Source: Topomyia yanbarensis
Taxonomy: Eukaryota > Arthropoda > Insecta > Diptera > Culicidae
Reading direction: 5' to 3'
NCBI RefSeq assembly: GCF_030247195.1
Contig: NC_080672.1
Coordinates: 377,742,166-377,806,165, forward strand
Length of the DNA: 64,000 bases
Position numbers and translations under genes: made by a program. The notes under the pieces are model-generated. The model searched no databases, was not told the origin of the DNA, and worked only from the letters and a program-made list of their open reading frames with translations. Below, piece by piece: positions 33,264 to 44,925 of the stretch (positions are counted from its first letter, which is position 1; every line of letters begins with the position of its first letter).

Positions 33264-34860
33264 GATCGCCTTGCTCATATCTTAAGTAGGACACCGCACA
33301 GTAACACAGCTCGCTAGCGTCCACAAAGGTGTGGAGTTCGATGACCATCTCGTTTCCGGTTGTTTTCGAAAGGTAACACCAAGGAATACGTACCAAACTG
33401 GCTTGTGGTAAATAGCTCAGCCACGTCTTCCATTTTTCTAGTTGTCGAGCTTCAATTGGTTCATCCCAAGTCACTCCTAACCGCCGCACTTCCTGCAGTA
33501 AAAGCTTCAGGGGCATGAGAAAGTTGACAATTAATCTGAGAGGATCATAGATGCTCATAAGTACGCTGAGTACCTCGCATTTAGTAGGGTGATTGGCACC
33601 GATGAGGAGTTCAGCGTTTCGTTCCTTGGAGAGCTTGAAACGAAAATCACCAGACTCCGTGTTCCACCACATCCTCAGTACTATCTCCAAGGCGAGCTCT
33701 GAACTGATATCTAAACTTTTTTCTTGATAATCACTGCTGCTGAGCGCCTTCATAATGTTCGATGAATTCGAGATCCAACCTCTCATTTTGAACCCACCTT
33801 GCTTATGGATATAATGGACGTCCTTTGCAAGCTGTATGGCTTCTTCTTCTGTATTGACACTCGCAAGCATGTCATCTACATAGTGATTCTTACGAATCGC
33901 TTCTACCGCTGCTGGTAGCTGCTCTTCGAAACGCTCTGCGTTCTTGTTCATGATGAACTGTGCGCAGCTGGGCGAACAGGAAGCACCAAACGGCATGACC
34001 TTCATAATGTATTCATCTGCTTTGACCGCTTCATTAACGTGGAAGAGGAAGCGTTGTTGAGCATCCTCGTTTACCTCCACCTGGTGAAACATTTCTTCAA
34101 TGTCACCACAAATTGCCACATATTGTTCCCGGAACTTGTATAGCACAGACGGTAAAGGTTTCAGTTGGTCCGGACCCTTAAGCAGAACGGAGTTCAGCGA
34201 GATGCCTCCCATCGATGCTGCGGCGTCCCAAATGATGCGGACCTTAGTTGGATTCTTTGGGTTAAACACGGGGGAAATAGGTAGGTACCAGATGCAGTTT
34301 CTAGCCATGCGAGTCTCTTCGGGTGACATCTTACGGATGTAGCACTTCTGTATGTAGTCGGCTAACTTCTTTTTTAAAGTTTCACCTAGAGTGGGCTCCC
34401 GTTTCATTCGCTTAACGAGGCAATGATATAGTTTGAAGGCCATGGCCTTGTTGTTGGGTAAGCGTACATCGTTATAATTCCAAAGAAGATTGGTAAGGTA
34501 ACGACCATTTCTCATCCTAGTATTCGAGCGAAGAATTTTTAGCACCCGTTCGTCGGCAGCGGACAGTAGTTCTTTTGAAGGCGCCGAGATACCTAAACTG
34601 TCAAAGGCAAAATAGTTCTTCACGGTCGTGTGTAGGTCATCTTCGGTTTCGTGGGGGTGCGAGCAAATGTGAAAACTATATGGCGCGTTGAATAGCTTTT
34701 GATTATCCGCCGAGCACGTCCAATAGATCGTCCAACCGAGACGCGTCTTTATTGCGATCGACTCATTTCCATTATCTACACGACTGTCCAAGGCATGACC
34801 TAACTGGATATTGCTCATGCCGATAAGAAGACGGGGACGTACGCGGTCATAAGACTCCAC
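33264..34860 (-). pseudogene. BEL/Pao pol fragment: RT to RNase H
   Basis: The frame is open from about residue VESYDRVRPRLLIGM through the RT motifs (WDAAASMGGISLNS, MPFGASCSP, catalytic HYVDDML) to the RNase H motif ELHTFVDASE. It then runs into an inserted TIR element at 33263. The last 13 residues of the long open frame are read from that insertion and are not BEL. The BEL reading frame continues in phase at 31209 with a typical BEL RNase H block (ECVLVGAKTRIP). Upstream of 34860 the frame is broken. Confidence 0.88.
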
Positions 34861-35169
34861 TGGTAATCATCTCATGTAAGTGTACTTTTCACACATTTTT
34901 GCTACGGAAAGCGATTGTGTCGGTAGTTTTAAATTTTAACGACATTCAATTAGCTAGAGATTACTGGGTTGGGAAAAGTTATGAAAATTAGAGCCATAGT
35001 ACTCAAGTGAGAGCAAGGATGTGAAGTAAACAGATCGGAAAACTAGAAGTGGCAGGGTCATTAGAACAGGCTTAATATCGTACGGGCTTAATCTTTGTCT
35101 TCTGCTAATGAGGTGATGAGGTAGTTTTAAATATTTCACGGTAAACACGTCGGAAAGCATGAACTTGTT

Positions 35170-35683
35170 GTGTTAATTTTGCGTCCCGTATATTTGTAGG
35201 GAGACACGTTCGGCCGAGTCCTCGAAGCGACAATGCTCAGATGTCCATCTGATACACAGGGGGTGTTTCTCTGCACGGAGATTCAGTTCGTTTGCCAAAT
35301 CCTCTTCGAGCAACGTCATTTGAGAACCACAATCAATAAATGCGTTAGTGTGTATGGTATTTCCTTGGTGGTGGAGTGCTACGGGTCCTACATAGTCCCC
35401 GATGGGATTCTAGACACGTTCGACATAGTTTGCTGTCCCGCAATGCAGCCCAGCGGCCGGAGTGCTCAAATTCGAGGAACTTTCGACACTTTTCGGCACC
35501 GTGGCACGACCCATTACAAATCAAGCAACCACTACGCCATTGCTCCTGGTAAGAGCTGGGTGTTGGCGTCTGTTCAGCATGAACATTTAGAAATCCATCC
35601 TCCTTATGACCCCCGCGAAGATACTTGCTGTCAGAAGCGGAGGAAAAGGATAGCATTGTTACCGCAATTGCTGCTTCGGCCAC
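35170..35683 (-). pseudogene. BEL/Pao gag zinc-knuckle and protease fragment
   Basis: Minus-strand frames show CLICNGSCHGAEKCRKFLEF and CRTCLESHRG, the BEL-type Cys/His cluster. After a shift, FIDCGSQMTLLEEDLANEL follows, the aspartic protease motif. A stop occurs after LQIYGTQN. It is upstream of and collinear with the RT fragment 33264-34860, so it is the same decayed element. Confidence 0.75.
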
Positions 35684-35699
35684 CGCATATAGCTAGTCA

Positions 35700-38181
35700 C
35701 AGAACTCCAGCAGCGAGACGCGCGCTAATTGTAGACGGTAGGTAGCCCATTTAATTTTACCATCGGTGGCAATCTTTCCAATTGTTTATTATCATCATCT
35801 TACGCCGTCAGGTATGTTCTAAACAGAAAGAATATATTCGTCTCAGTTCAGTACACGTGCTATTACTGACCTTATTTACCTGCTGGCAGCGATATTATGT
35901 CGTCGACTTGCCTTATGCAAGTACCGGACAATGCCGTTTTGTAACGCCTTCGAGCATACGGTCAATGTAAGAACACAAATCGATCCGGTTATCTATAAGT
36001 ATGTATGTAGAGACCCACTGCACTGCACTGAAAGGTTCAGCGCAATGTTGTAATGCGGCAATACGAAATAACGGTTAACGATGCCCTAAAAACAACAACC
36101 GGATTTGGCTCAATCGGGTAAATTACTTCTGTCCGACAATCCCATGAACCACTTTTCATTGAGCTTGCTCAAAAATAGAACAGAAAGGGTGAAATATTCA
36201 CGTTTAATTGAGACGCAATGCTGACTTGTGAGAGGGATTTAATTAGCATTGCTTCCTATATTAGCTAAGTTATTGCCAACTTCGAAGTGCGAGTGAATAA
36301 AATTAGTCGTCGATACTTGGGTGTCACAGCGACCCAACGAACGACTTCAATCATCCGCGAGTTGATGCTAATCAATTAATTTCAATTTCTTGCCCACTCC
36401 AGTCGTCCCAACCGGATAAACTATCGACACGGTTTTGCAGTGGAAACAAAAAAAAACCCGACTTGTTCTGGTGTCACATGCGGACGCGAAGCGTTGATGG
36501 TTTGAAAGTCCCACCGAGGCTGTGGCGCGGCGGCGGCGATATCAGAAACCGTTTAGTTCTATTGCACAAGTTGTCGTGCGTTTCGAGTTATGAAACTGTT
36601 TGCAGGCAGTATGATTAATGACCTCTGCTTGATCTGCAATATTTTTGTCCGCATTGAACGTGGCAACAATCCGTTGAAAACTGCCGCCCAGTACCAAATG
36701 GCATATCGGGATCACGCATCGGTGGGGGTTCTGAGTGATGCAGCCGCGGGTAGAACGATCGAAGCTACAGAGCAGGCATCTATCTACCGGCAATAAAAGA
36801 TTTTAATTTGATAGCCAGCAATAAAGAGTTACGGTGTGGGTACATGATATGGGTGGAACGCACATATGGCGACAAGCAGTAACTATAAGTGACCTGGTGA
36901 TATTTTTTGAAAAATCGAAAACACCTGCGTTAGTTGGATCTATTAAGCAAGTATGCATTCTAAGAACAACAACACATTTCAAGTAACCAAAGTCCTTGTA
37001 CCAAAGATATTATCTTATAGCTTAATATTATTGTACTTAATAACCGTAAATTGCTTCAACTCTCGTATGTAGGAGACTGCAATCAAAAACGGTTGTGGCA
37101 CAAAATTAGTCAGACCGGGCGTGATTTATTAGCAATTGTCATCTGATATGACGAGTAATAAAAAATCACCTGTGCGTAATGTCAACGCAGCTTACTGGTA
37201 CTTGTACAGTGAATTACAGAAAAAAGGCGTGGGATTGTTGAACGTTTTTCAAGTGGAATATGTCTCAAGGCAACACAAAAATAATGCTGTAGTTAAATGA
37301 AACTGGAACAGTAATCTGCAACGCTAAACATCGTGTTGCTTCCAGCGAGTAACTTCCAAGTTACACACTAAGTATCATCTGGCAAACACATTAGCTGAAT
37401 GACGTCACCGATATGCTAAGATGATATGGAAACTGAGTTCTTGAACAGTGAGTGAACTATTGCAAAATAGATAAATTTGAAGAATGAAAGCTTGGGCGAA
37501 AAAGAAATGCGAATGAAAAACTAGAGCCCGTCATGTCATTAACCAACGTGTTGGTGTCCGCTTACTATTCTACATTTGATCACACATATGGTATGACAAT
37601 TTCGTTCGGGTCAGGGTTTTAAGTTAGTTTGAAGAAGATTTTATCTAGAGCATAAATGTTTAGTCTTCGAGAGCATTTCGGGTCGGCTGGATCGTTTCGA
37701 GTGAAAGAGTGTGATTTTTTTTTGGGAAATTCTCACATTGATTGATTGGATATGTAACTTAGCAAAAATTAGTGATTTCAAATCTTTCCGTAATAATGAG
37801 GTGCGTTATTCAATAATTTGATAAGAGTAATGTTACAAGTGCACAGTGAATCGTATTAAGAAGACCCAACCGAAATCCGTAACTTCCTGACAAAATATAT
37901 CTTATTTGCAATTAAGACATTTAAAAGCGCCAAATTTTAAAAGCTCATTGCGGAATATGTAGAGAGTGGTGAATAGTTGATTAAATCACACTATCTTTGA
38001 AAGCAATCGTCATTGTTCTTTCTAGCTTTAGGGAGTTAATTTAAAAATTGACGTGTTTGCTATGAATACTGATTGGATTAGTAGAATCCAATCTAGTTGC
38101 AGCGATCAGAATATGAGAGATGACTTAAAGGATTCGCGATTCAAAATAGGAGGTATTTTTCAGTGCTGAGAGTGGCAACGA
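35700..38181. other. Region without a supported gene
   Basis: No ORF with recognisable domains. GC-rich words around 36480-36540 (gcggcggcggcgat) and a more host-like composition make this a candidate for host non-coding sequence. Nothing else seen. Confidence 0.4.
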
Positions 38182-38300
38182 ACAACTGTGTTCTTTTTTT
38201 ATAATTCGTTTATTTGACACGGCTCATAGCGGTAGCTTAACGGAGCCGTGGATCTTTTATATGTTTACAAATGTAAAAATAGAAATATAAACAAATATTA

Positions 38301-39305
38301 TCAGAATATTGGATCTCGTGAGCGCAACTTTTTACTGCGAGCAGAGACCTTCTTTCGCGGGGTTTGCTGGCAATCTGCATCTGGGGGGTCATTTAATTCT
38401 TTTTTGGTTTTCACGTCCAGGTCGAAGCCGCCTTGGTTTCCGCGTTCAGATGTTTTTCCCTGTTTCTTACACTCATTGTTGACCAGCGTGAATCCGTCAC
38501 TGTTATTGTTATCCTTGCCAATGTTGCTTACACTTGATTTTGCGGTACTGGATGCTTCAATTGTGGTTGTCATTATGGTCTGTGCAACTGCTGCCACAAA
38601 TTTGGCCACCGTTTGTGGTTCAGGCATTGGTATTGAAAACTTTGTTTTGGGTTGGTTTGCCGTAGATGAGTTGGCAATCGGTTGAGATGCGTCTTCCTCT
38701 GCATCTTCCGCTCAAGATTGTCCATGATGAGCTGTCTGATTACAATACTTGCACGTAGGAGTTTGCCCCTCATGGGTGCATAGCGTAGTTTGCATAATTG
38801 TAGTTCCGTGAGTTTTGAGTTTTATTGTCAAGTAGGAGGGTATAGGCCTTTCAACCCGCATCCTCACTACAAAAACGCCGTTAGGAGTACCCGGGAAGAA
38901 GTTTCTCCAAGTATCAGGTGTAACGGATTCTACTTCTCCGTATTGCGACATGCATTTTGCAATTGGCTCAGGAGGGGTACAAGGTGATAGGTCATATAAC
39001 TTTACATCTATATAATCATTCTCAATATATACGGGAATCTTAATTCCAACGTTGTCACTTTCAACCACGTGTTTTAAGTTGTTCTTCAAAACGAAACGCT
39101 CGGCTTGTGCTAACGTGTTGAATGATATTAACACTGCACTGCGAAGATGATGATACTGAAGGTACAAGACTTCCGTAAGTCTAAGTTGCATTTCTACCTT
39201 CAGAAGGTATTCCACTTCACTAAAACTCGGTCGTTTTAAACAAAATTTAAAGTCAATGACCGCAGCGTTAAGTCGGAGTAGAGCTTTTTCGTCAACTTTA
39301 CTCAT
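38301..39305 (-). pseudogene. Gag-like ORF1 with one nonsense codon at a zinc ligand
   Basis: From ATG 39305 (MSKVDEKALLRLN) the frame runs through the DTWRNFFPGTPNGV block to a zinc knuckle (CKYCNQTAHHGQS). It then hits TGA at 38712-38714, exactly where the last cysteine of the CCHC motif is expected; copy 1 has Cys there. The same frame continues without a shift for 137 codons (acidic, then TTTIEASSTAK, then basic PRKKVSARSKKLRSRD) to the natural stop at 38301. So one substitution separates this from an intact 334-residue gag. Confidence 0.85.
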
Positions 39306-39501
39306 AATCTGATATTTCCTTTGTTCTCGAGACAATGCACACTCAGTGATGTACCAAATCGGGTTTTTATAATTATGGGGAAATAACCCAAGGTTTTTTC
39401 CCGGTTAAAACGGTTTTTTCGCGGGAAGATTGGGTTTTTTGCAATTTTGTGATATATTAGTAATTGAACATTAATGTAATTAAATGTAATTAACATTAAT
39501 G

Positions 39502-40466
39502 AGATCCCTCTGAGGTGGTCCGTCCTGTCGTTCAGGAGCTCCTGAATGCTCGCTTCAGCAACTCAACGGTTGTGTATACTGACGGATCGAAAGACAATGA
39601 CGCAGTAGGCGCGGGAATGTTTGGAGAACATCTCCAGCAGTCGACTGGTCTTCCGCCACAGTGCAGCGTGTTCTCAGCCGAGGCGTTTGCAATTAAAACA
39701 GCGGTAACTTCGTACTACACTTCCAACGATCTGCTAATAATGACAGACTCAGCCAGTTGTTTATCGGCAATTGAAGCTGGCACGTCCCAGCATCCGTGGA
39801 TCCAGGAGATTGAAACCATGATACGACATCGTCCAATCAATCTGTGCTGGATTCCAGGACACGCTGGAATTCGCGGGAATGAAGAGGCAGACCGCCTCGC
39901 AGGAGAAGCCAGGGGTAATGCCCCTTTGCAAATAGCCATTCCGGGAGCAGACGCCAACAATCAGGCAAAATCAGCTATCCGAAATCACTGGTACCGTCGA
40001 TGGTCTGCATCCACTGAAGTGAAGCTTCGCGAAATAAAATTCGATACGGTAAAGTGGACTGACCGCGAGAGTTCGGCTGATCAACGAGTGCTCACCCGGT
40101 TGCGAATAGGGCATACCCGATTGACGCACGACTTCCTTTTGAAGAGAGAAACCCCACCAGTTTGCGACTGCTGCGGGGTAACCGTAGATGTACGTCATAT
40201 AATTCTTCAGTGCCGAAAACACGACGATGCTAGAAGGATGCACAACATCGATTCGACCAGCCTGCGAGTGGCTCTAGGCAACGACGGGGACACCGAAGAC
40301 AAACTGCTAAGCTTCCTCAAGGAAACTAATTTGTACAAACGAATATAAAAATACTGAATTGTAAATTATTATGAGATGTTAATACGAGTATAGAAACCAA
40401 TTTTCTTCCGACACGAATGCACCCTTAGGTGTAAAGTGTCGTTAATAAACAACAACAACAACAACA
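39502..40466 (+). mobile_element. 5'-truncated I-clade non-LTR insertion
   Basis: It starts inside the RNase H region and ends in an (aac)n tail at about 40448-40466. The 7-mer attaatg flanks it on both sides (39495-39501, 40467-40473), in line with target-primed insertion. I-clade elements commonly end in simple-sequence tails. Confidence 0.7.
39515..40348 (+). pseudogene. RNase H and C-terminal part of I-clade ORF2
   Basis: The frame is open over 277 codons with RNase H residues in order: YTDGSK, SAEAFAIKTA, MTDSAS, and GNEEADRLAGEA after CWIPGHAGIRG. A C-terminal Cys/His motif follows (CDCCGVTVDVRHIILQC). All four acidic catalytic positions are retained. Upstream endonuclease and RT are absent, so the fragment is not a functional element. 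No ATG is present at its start. Confidence 0.85.
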
Positions 40467-41225
40467 ATTAATGTATTGTTATCCAAACACTTTTATTTTA
40501 TTTGTAAGCATTGTTGTCATAAAGTTTTGCATGTATATGAATTCTGAATGGTTTTCCTCGATTGAATCATTGCTATAGCGGTGATCCAACATTTCTTTCC
40601 AAATATTGTGGTTGAATAAGTGATAAAACTTTTCAACATGTTTTGGGCTAAGTCGATTGCGTTTCTTACTGTGAATTCACCCAAACGTACTAAACATTTT
40701 TTCTACTATTGCTGATGTAGTTGATGCCGAAAGAATTCGGTTTACGATTTGTGAGAGTTCTGATTACGGTTCATACTAATGACGAATGTCAAGGCCACTC
40801 GCTTTCTGCATATTACTCACTTTTACTTTTCACCGAACTAAATAGGTATTTTCTAAATTTTGTATGAATACCTACCTCATTTCGCTAAAAGTATAGCAAC
40901 CCCTAAAATGAGTAACAAGCAGAATAAAAGTAGTTTGGGCATCACATGATTATTCTAATTTTCACTAGTTTGAGTTACAGTTACAGTTACATGATTTGGG
41001 AAAAAAACCCGGTTAAAACCCAAAGATAAAAACCCGGGAAGATGGAATTTTTCCCATCGGTACATCACTGTGCACACTAGATCGAGAGGCCTGTTGTTCA
41101 CTTGGCTCGATTGTACGTCTGACTGCGGCAGAAGTAGAAAGTAGACTGTACAACTGTGTTGTTTAGAAGATAATAGCTGACGATGCAGATTGAACACAAA
41201 CCTAAGAACGAAAGAAAAGTTATAA

Positions 41226-43436
41226 CAGAGCCGTAGCAATCCTGTTTTGCGTGAGGGGGCAATTTTTTTTAATTAAACTTAACGTATATTTAAAGCAAGG
41301 GACTCCTGCGGTAGAACACAAAGGGTTACATCGTCAGCAAACTCTAAGCTTGCTCATATGACCATTTCCACGCTGTTCTAAACTTTCTTCCTTCATCGTC
41401 TCGCTCGTTACTAGATAAAAACAAGGAAGACTCACCCCTTGGTCGGCAGCTACTACGTGATTTGGTCTTTAATGTGGATGAAGCGGTTGCGCTATGTCGC
41501 GAAACGGATCCAATGTCGCACCCAGGATCCCGAAGCTGGAATATTCTTCAGGTCATGAATAGTAACGTGCTCCCAATTCACCTGGAAATTGTGCGAAAAA
41601 ACACGACACACTAATACCGTAAGGGAGTATCTTATCAAAAGGCTAAGGCGTTACACTTCTTTGACCAAATCAGCCACAAGAAGCTCAATTTCAGCGAAGG
41701 TCTACCGGATATCAGCGATCTTATGGCTTTTAAACCAGTATTTGGGAGGTACAATATATACAATATCGCGAAGGGCAACAGTGACTTAGGCGCGAGGAGA
41801 AATGAGCAGGCGAAGAAATCGACGACGATGATACGCAGTAATTTAGATATTGGGCTTTACGCGAACCGGATTGCCGGATTTCATCACCCGTGGTACCACA
41901 ATTCTCATCCTCAAGGACATACCAATTACCTGTCTAACAAGTCTGCACAAGATCATGAGCACCTTCGTCACTACATACGTAAGGGCCCACTATGAGAAGA
42001 ATAGCATCCTGACAGAGGAGCAGAGGGATGTAAGAAAAAAACACAAGACTGAAAAAGGCATCCTCGATGCAGTCATTGTTGGAGAAGTAGTGTGTAACCA
42101 ACGGAACCTTAGTATGGCCTATATCGATTACAAGAATACAAACAACTCCATAGTGCACTCGCTCCTCATCAAGGTATTAAAGATTTATAAAGTTGATCCT
42201 GCAGTCTAAGGTTCCTACGGCAGGTGATGGAGAGAGTAACGACAAAACTGCTCAGCTCAGAAGTGGAAAAGACGTGTTACGGTCTAGAATGCTTCGCATC
42301 TTGAGGGGGACCTTCCAAAACGATTCTTTTATCCCGCTCAGTAGCACACCTCAATGACTATCACCGCTTGACTATCAGATTAGGTATAGAGAAAGCTCAC
42401 CGGAAGAGACGTTCCATATTTTCTACGTGGACGATATCAGATCTACTGGGTGTAGTCATAAAACTAACCGAAAGAATTAGTGGCGGCATCGGCAGGGCGT
42501 TTGGCCTAGAGAAATGCTGATCTGTTCAGCTACTATCAGGGCGATTGGTCGAGACTGGAGACTGCGAGATTGACGAAGGTGAGATGATCCGGGACACGAT
42601 TCGCGGCGGATCACATCAGTATATCGGATTCCTGCAGCTCTCCGGGATTCGCCACACCGGCATCAAGCTTAAGCTACGAAATAACGATCTTGAACCAAGC
42701 GAACTGTATCTTGAAGTCTTTCCTGAATGCGGGAAATAAAGTCAGAACAATCAATACGTTTGCTGTCCCCGTGTTGACCTACAGTTTCGGCGTCATCAAA
42801 TAGAGCTGGTCAGTTCAGCTCTGGAAAATCTCGAGAGAAAATTGAGGAAGGCGTTTAGCACCAGCGGGAATGCCGCATCCTCAGTCGACACTGTAAAGAT
42901 TCACATTGCCACGGGATGAAGGAGGACAAGAAATAGTCGACATCCAGGCAATATGCGTAGCGCCGGTGCTACGGCTGCGAGAATACTTTGTGGAAAATAC
43001 CAGCCGACATGGAGTATATCAAACAGTTTGTTCTGCGGACCGCAACTATAGCGCAAGCGAACTACAATCTTAAATGCAATTTGCAGACTACGGAGGAGAA
43101 GATTTCAGAGTGGAAGTAGATAGCTGTGCACAGTGCCCATTCACACCAGTTGGAATAGCCGTACATCGACAAGACTGCATCTATTTTTTGAACAACTTGT
43201 GTTCTCATTCGGCCCTTCGTTATGCAATTTGAGATATTATGACAGATAGTCTAGGCGCGGTGTTTCATGAAGCGCGGCCATTTGCGGTGATGAAATTGCG
43301 GGTCAATGCTAATTAACACAGTATAAACTATACAAATAGATCTCTTGCTTTTTATTTGATTAATCTTTTATTTCTTTCGGCGCAGAACGCATGAGGGGGC
43401 AAAGCCCCCCTTGCCCCTTAGGTTGCTACGGCTCTG
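41226..43436. mobile_element. hAT-type element with perfect 8-bp target duplication
   Basis: The left end cagagccgtagcaa and right end ttgctacggctctg form a 14-bp perfect inverted repeat. agttataa is present outside both ends (41218-41225 and 43437-43444). Next to the ends is a gagggggcaa motif on both sides. The interior is occupied by an R4/Dong-like relic; no transposase remains. Confidence 0.85.
41400..43190 (+). pseudogene. R4/Dong-like reverse transcriptase relic
   Basis: Plus-strand pieces in several frames, in order, are: SPLGRQLLRDLVFNVDEAV; an RT block with FITRGTTILILKD and PITCLTSLHKIMSTF; then QRNLSMAYIDYKNTNN; a catalytic-like FYVDD near 42416-42435; YIGFLQLSGIRHTGIKLKL; and INTF followed by TYSFGVIK near 42750-42800. 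These are characteristic of R4-type elements (site-specific, restriction-like endonuclease). There are many stops and frameshifts, so it is long dead. Confidence 0.75.
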
Positions 43437-43444
43437 AGTTATAA

Positions 43445-44925
43445 ATTGACATCTTGCAATGCGATACTGAAAGCTTTTTCGGGTGGTGTAAATCTTCGTT
43501 TTAGTAGTCCAGAGCATAAACCCGTTCACACCGAACACCACGTAGCACTTATGCAACATTGTAGAACAGCGTATTCAGTAGTATTCCCATATTACTTCCT
43601 GGCCCGACGACAACTACCCCGGCATCCGGATACATTTTGGTGGACCGCATTTTTACCTGAAAATATAACTGGGAGTATGAAGGTTGGAAGAAAATTTTCC
43701 GTTTTCGTAAAGCAAGAACGTCAACTGTAAATTCTTTGAAATAACTTACCTCATTCAATAATGACCTCATGAAAACCGGGATTTTTAAAAATCCTGGAAA
43801 AAAGTCTTAACTTATCAACTTTTTCAAATGTAAGTTTTTAAGCTGATTCGTTCGATCTTCGGGAATATTTCGTTTCTATAATGCACACGGATTTTGTTGG
43901 TTAAAAAATAGTAAACCATCGACCAATTTTTCAAATTTCTTTCAACAATATATTTTCGTTATTTTCAGTCGAATTCTTTAGTCTTGATTTTGACAGTTGA
44001 ATCCACTAAATCATACTATTAAAAAAAATGCTGATATTATTAGTCTACCTTATTCTGACAAACCAAGCACGTTTGATGAATCATTGGCTTTTGAACAGAA
44101 TTTTTGGTCATGCTTAACGATTTATCTTTCAATATAGGGACCCTTTTTCAAAATTCGTGTAAGGTTTAGAGCGCTTATATCCTCTGCTGTACTGCAAGGA
44201 TTTTACCCAATTTTTCGCCATTTTGTCGAAAATATGTCCAGCAAATCTTGTATTGAATTTAAGAGTATGTATGACAAGCATTAATACCGTAAAATTGTTT
44301 TGAAAAATCTTTCGAAAACTACTCAGAAATGGTGAAAATTTTCAGCTCATCTCAGTCGGAGTCGTCAATATGGTGCTTAAACCAAACACTTAAATGATGA
44401 AAAGTTTTGAATGTAGCTCTGCTACAGATTTGATCCAATATCATTCGTGTTGAGCTGTTTAGAGCGTGCGCGAATCATCTCCTCAAAGAGCTACACAATA
44501 CCGAGAAGAAAATATTTGTAAGGTTTACACGGTTGATGGATGGATCAGTTTGTGGCGTTACCTGCTATCCAATTATTGTCATTTCTGGTGGCTAGAAAGT
44601 AACATACACAACGATAACCCGGAATTTAAAACTCCCGATCGATGTCAGTTCGAAAACGGTTTTCGCTAATTTCATGCACCGAGCCGAAAATCTCAAACAG
44701 AGAGAATTGTGATTTTGGTCGGTTTCTATTAGTCAACCTTGTTGGATGGTCAAAAATGGACTACATTTCAACATCGGGAGAGAAGGTAATTATTGGAATT
44801 GGAATATTGGCTCCGTGGACTGTAATAAATAGTTTGTACAGCTCCGTTCTAGCAACGGAGGCCAATTGAAACAAAAATTTCTCACTCAGAGAAATTTTCT
44901 TTGGAAAACAAATTAGGCCCCATCA
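43445..44925. other. Region without a supported gene
   Basis: AT-rich; a few short open frames (43446-43730, 44466-44869) without domains. No clear repeat boundaries found. Confidence 0.4.

Larger units (their letters stand above)
31172..35690 (-). mobile_element. Second BEL/Pao element, truncated and interrupted
   Basis: Coding fragments in minus-strand order are a gag zinc-knuckle region, a protease and an RT/start of RNase H. The frame then resumes at 31209-31172 on the far side of an inserted element. It belongs to a different family from the complete BEL at 10727-17915 (roughly 40-45 percent identity in RT by eye). I find no LTR on either side and no N-terminal gag or integrase. Confidence 0.85.
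39344..41070. mobile_element. hAT-type element with perfect 8-bp target duplication
   Basis: The ends are the 12-bp inverted repeat cagtgatgtacc, and tgcacact lies outside both (39336-39343, 41071-41078). Subterminal sequences contain repeated cccggttaaaac motifs on both sides. No hAT transposase is seen; the interior holds an I-clade fragment. It sits in the 5' UTR of the gag-only element. Confidence 0.88.
38193..41149 (-). mobile_element. Complete gag-only Jockey-like retroelement, copy 2
   Basis: acaactgtgtt occurs on both sides (38182-38192 and 41150-41160), an 11-bp target duplication. In minus orientation the element starts with cagtctac (like the CAGT/CAnTC starts of Jockey elements), has a short 5' UTR, one gag ORF and a 3' UTR with aataaa, and ends in a poly(A) run (T7 at 38194-38200). 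After subtracting the nested hAT (39344-41070 plus its 8-bp duplication) it is only about 1.2 kb. It has no endonuclease/RT ORF and no room for one, so it must be mobilised in trans. Confidence 0.85.

Noticed and set aside
38712..38714. Selenocysteine reading of the TGA in gag
   Set aside because: No SECIS-like evidence was found, and a Cys-to-stop point mutation in a dead element is far simpler.
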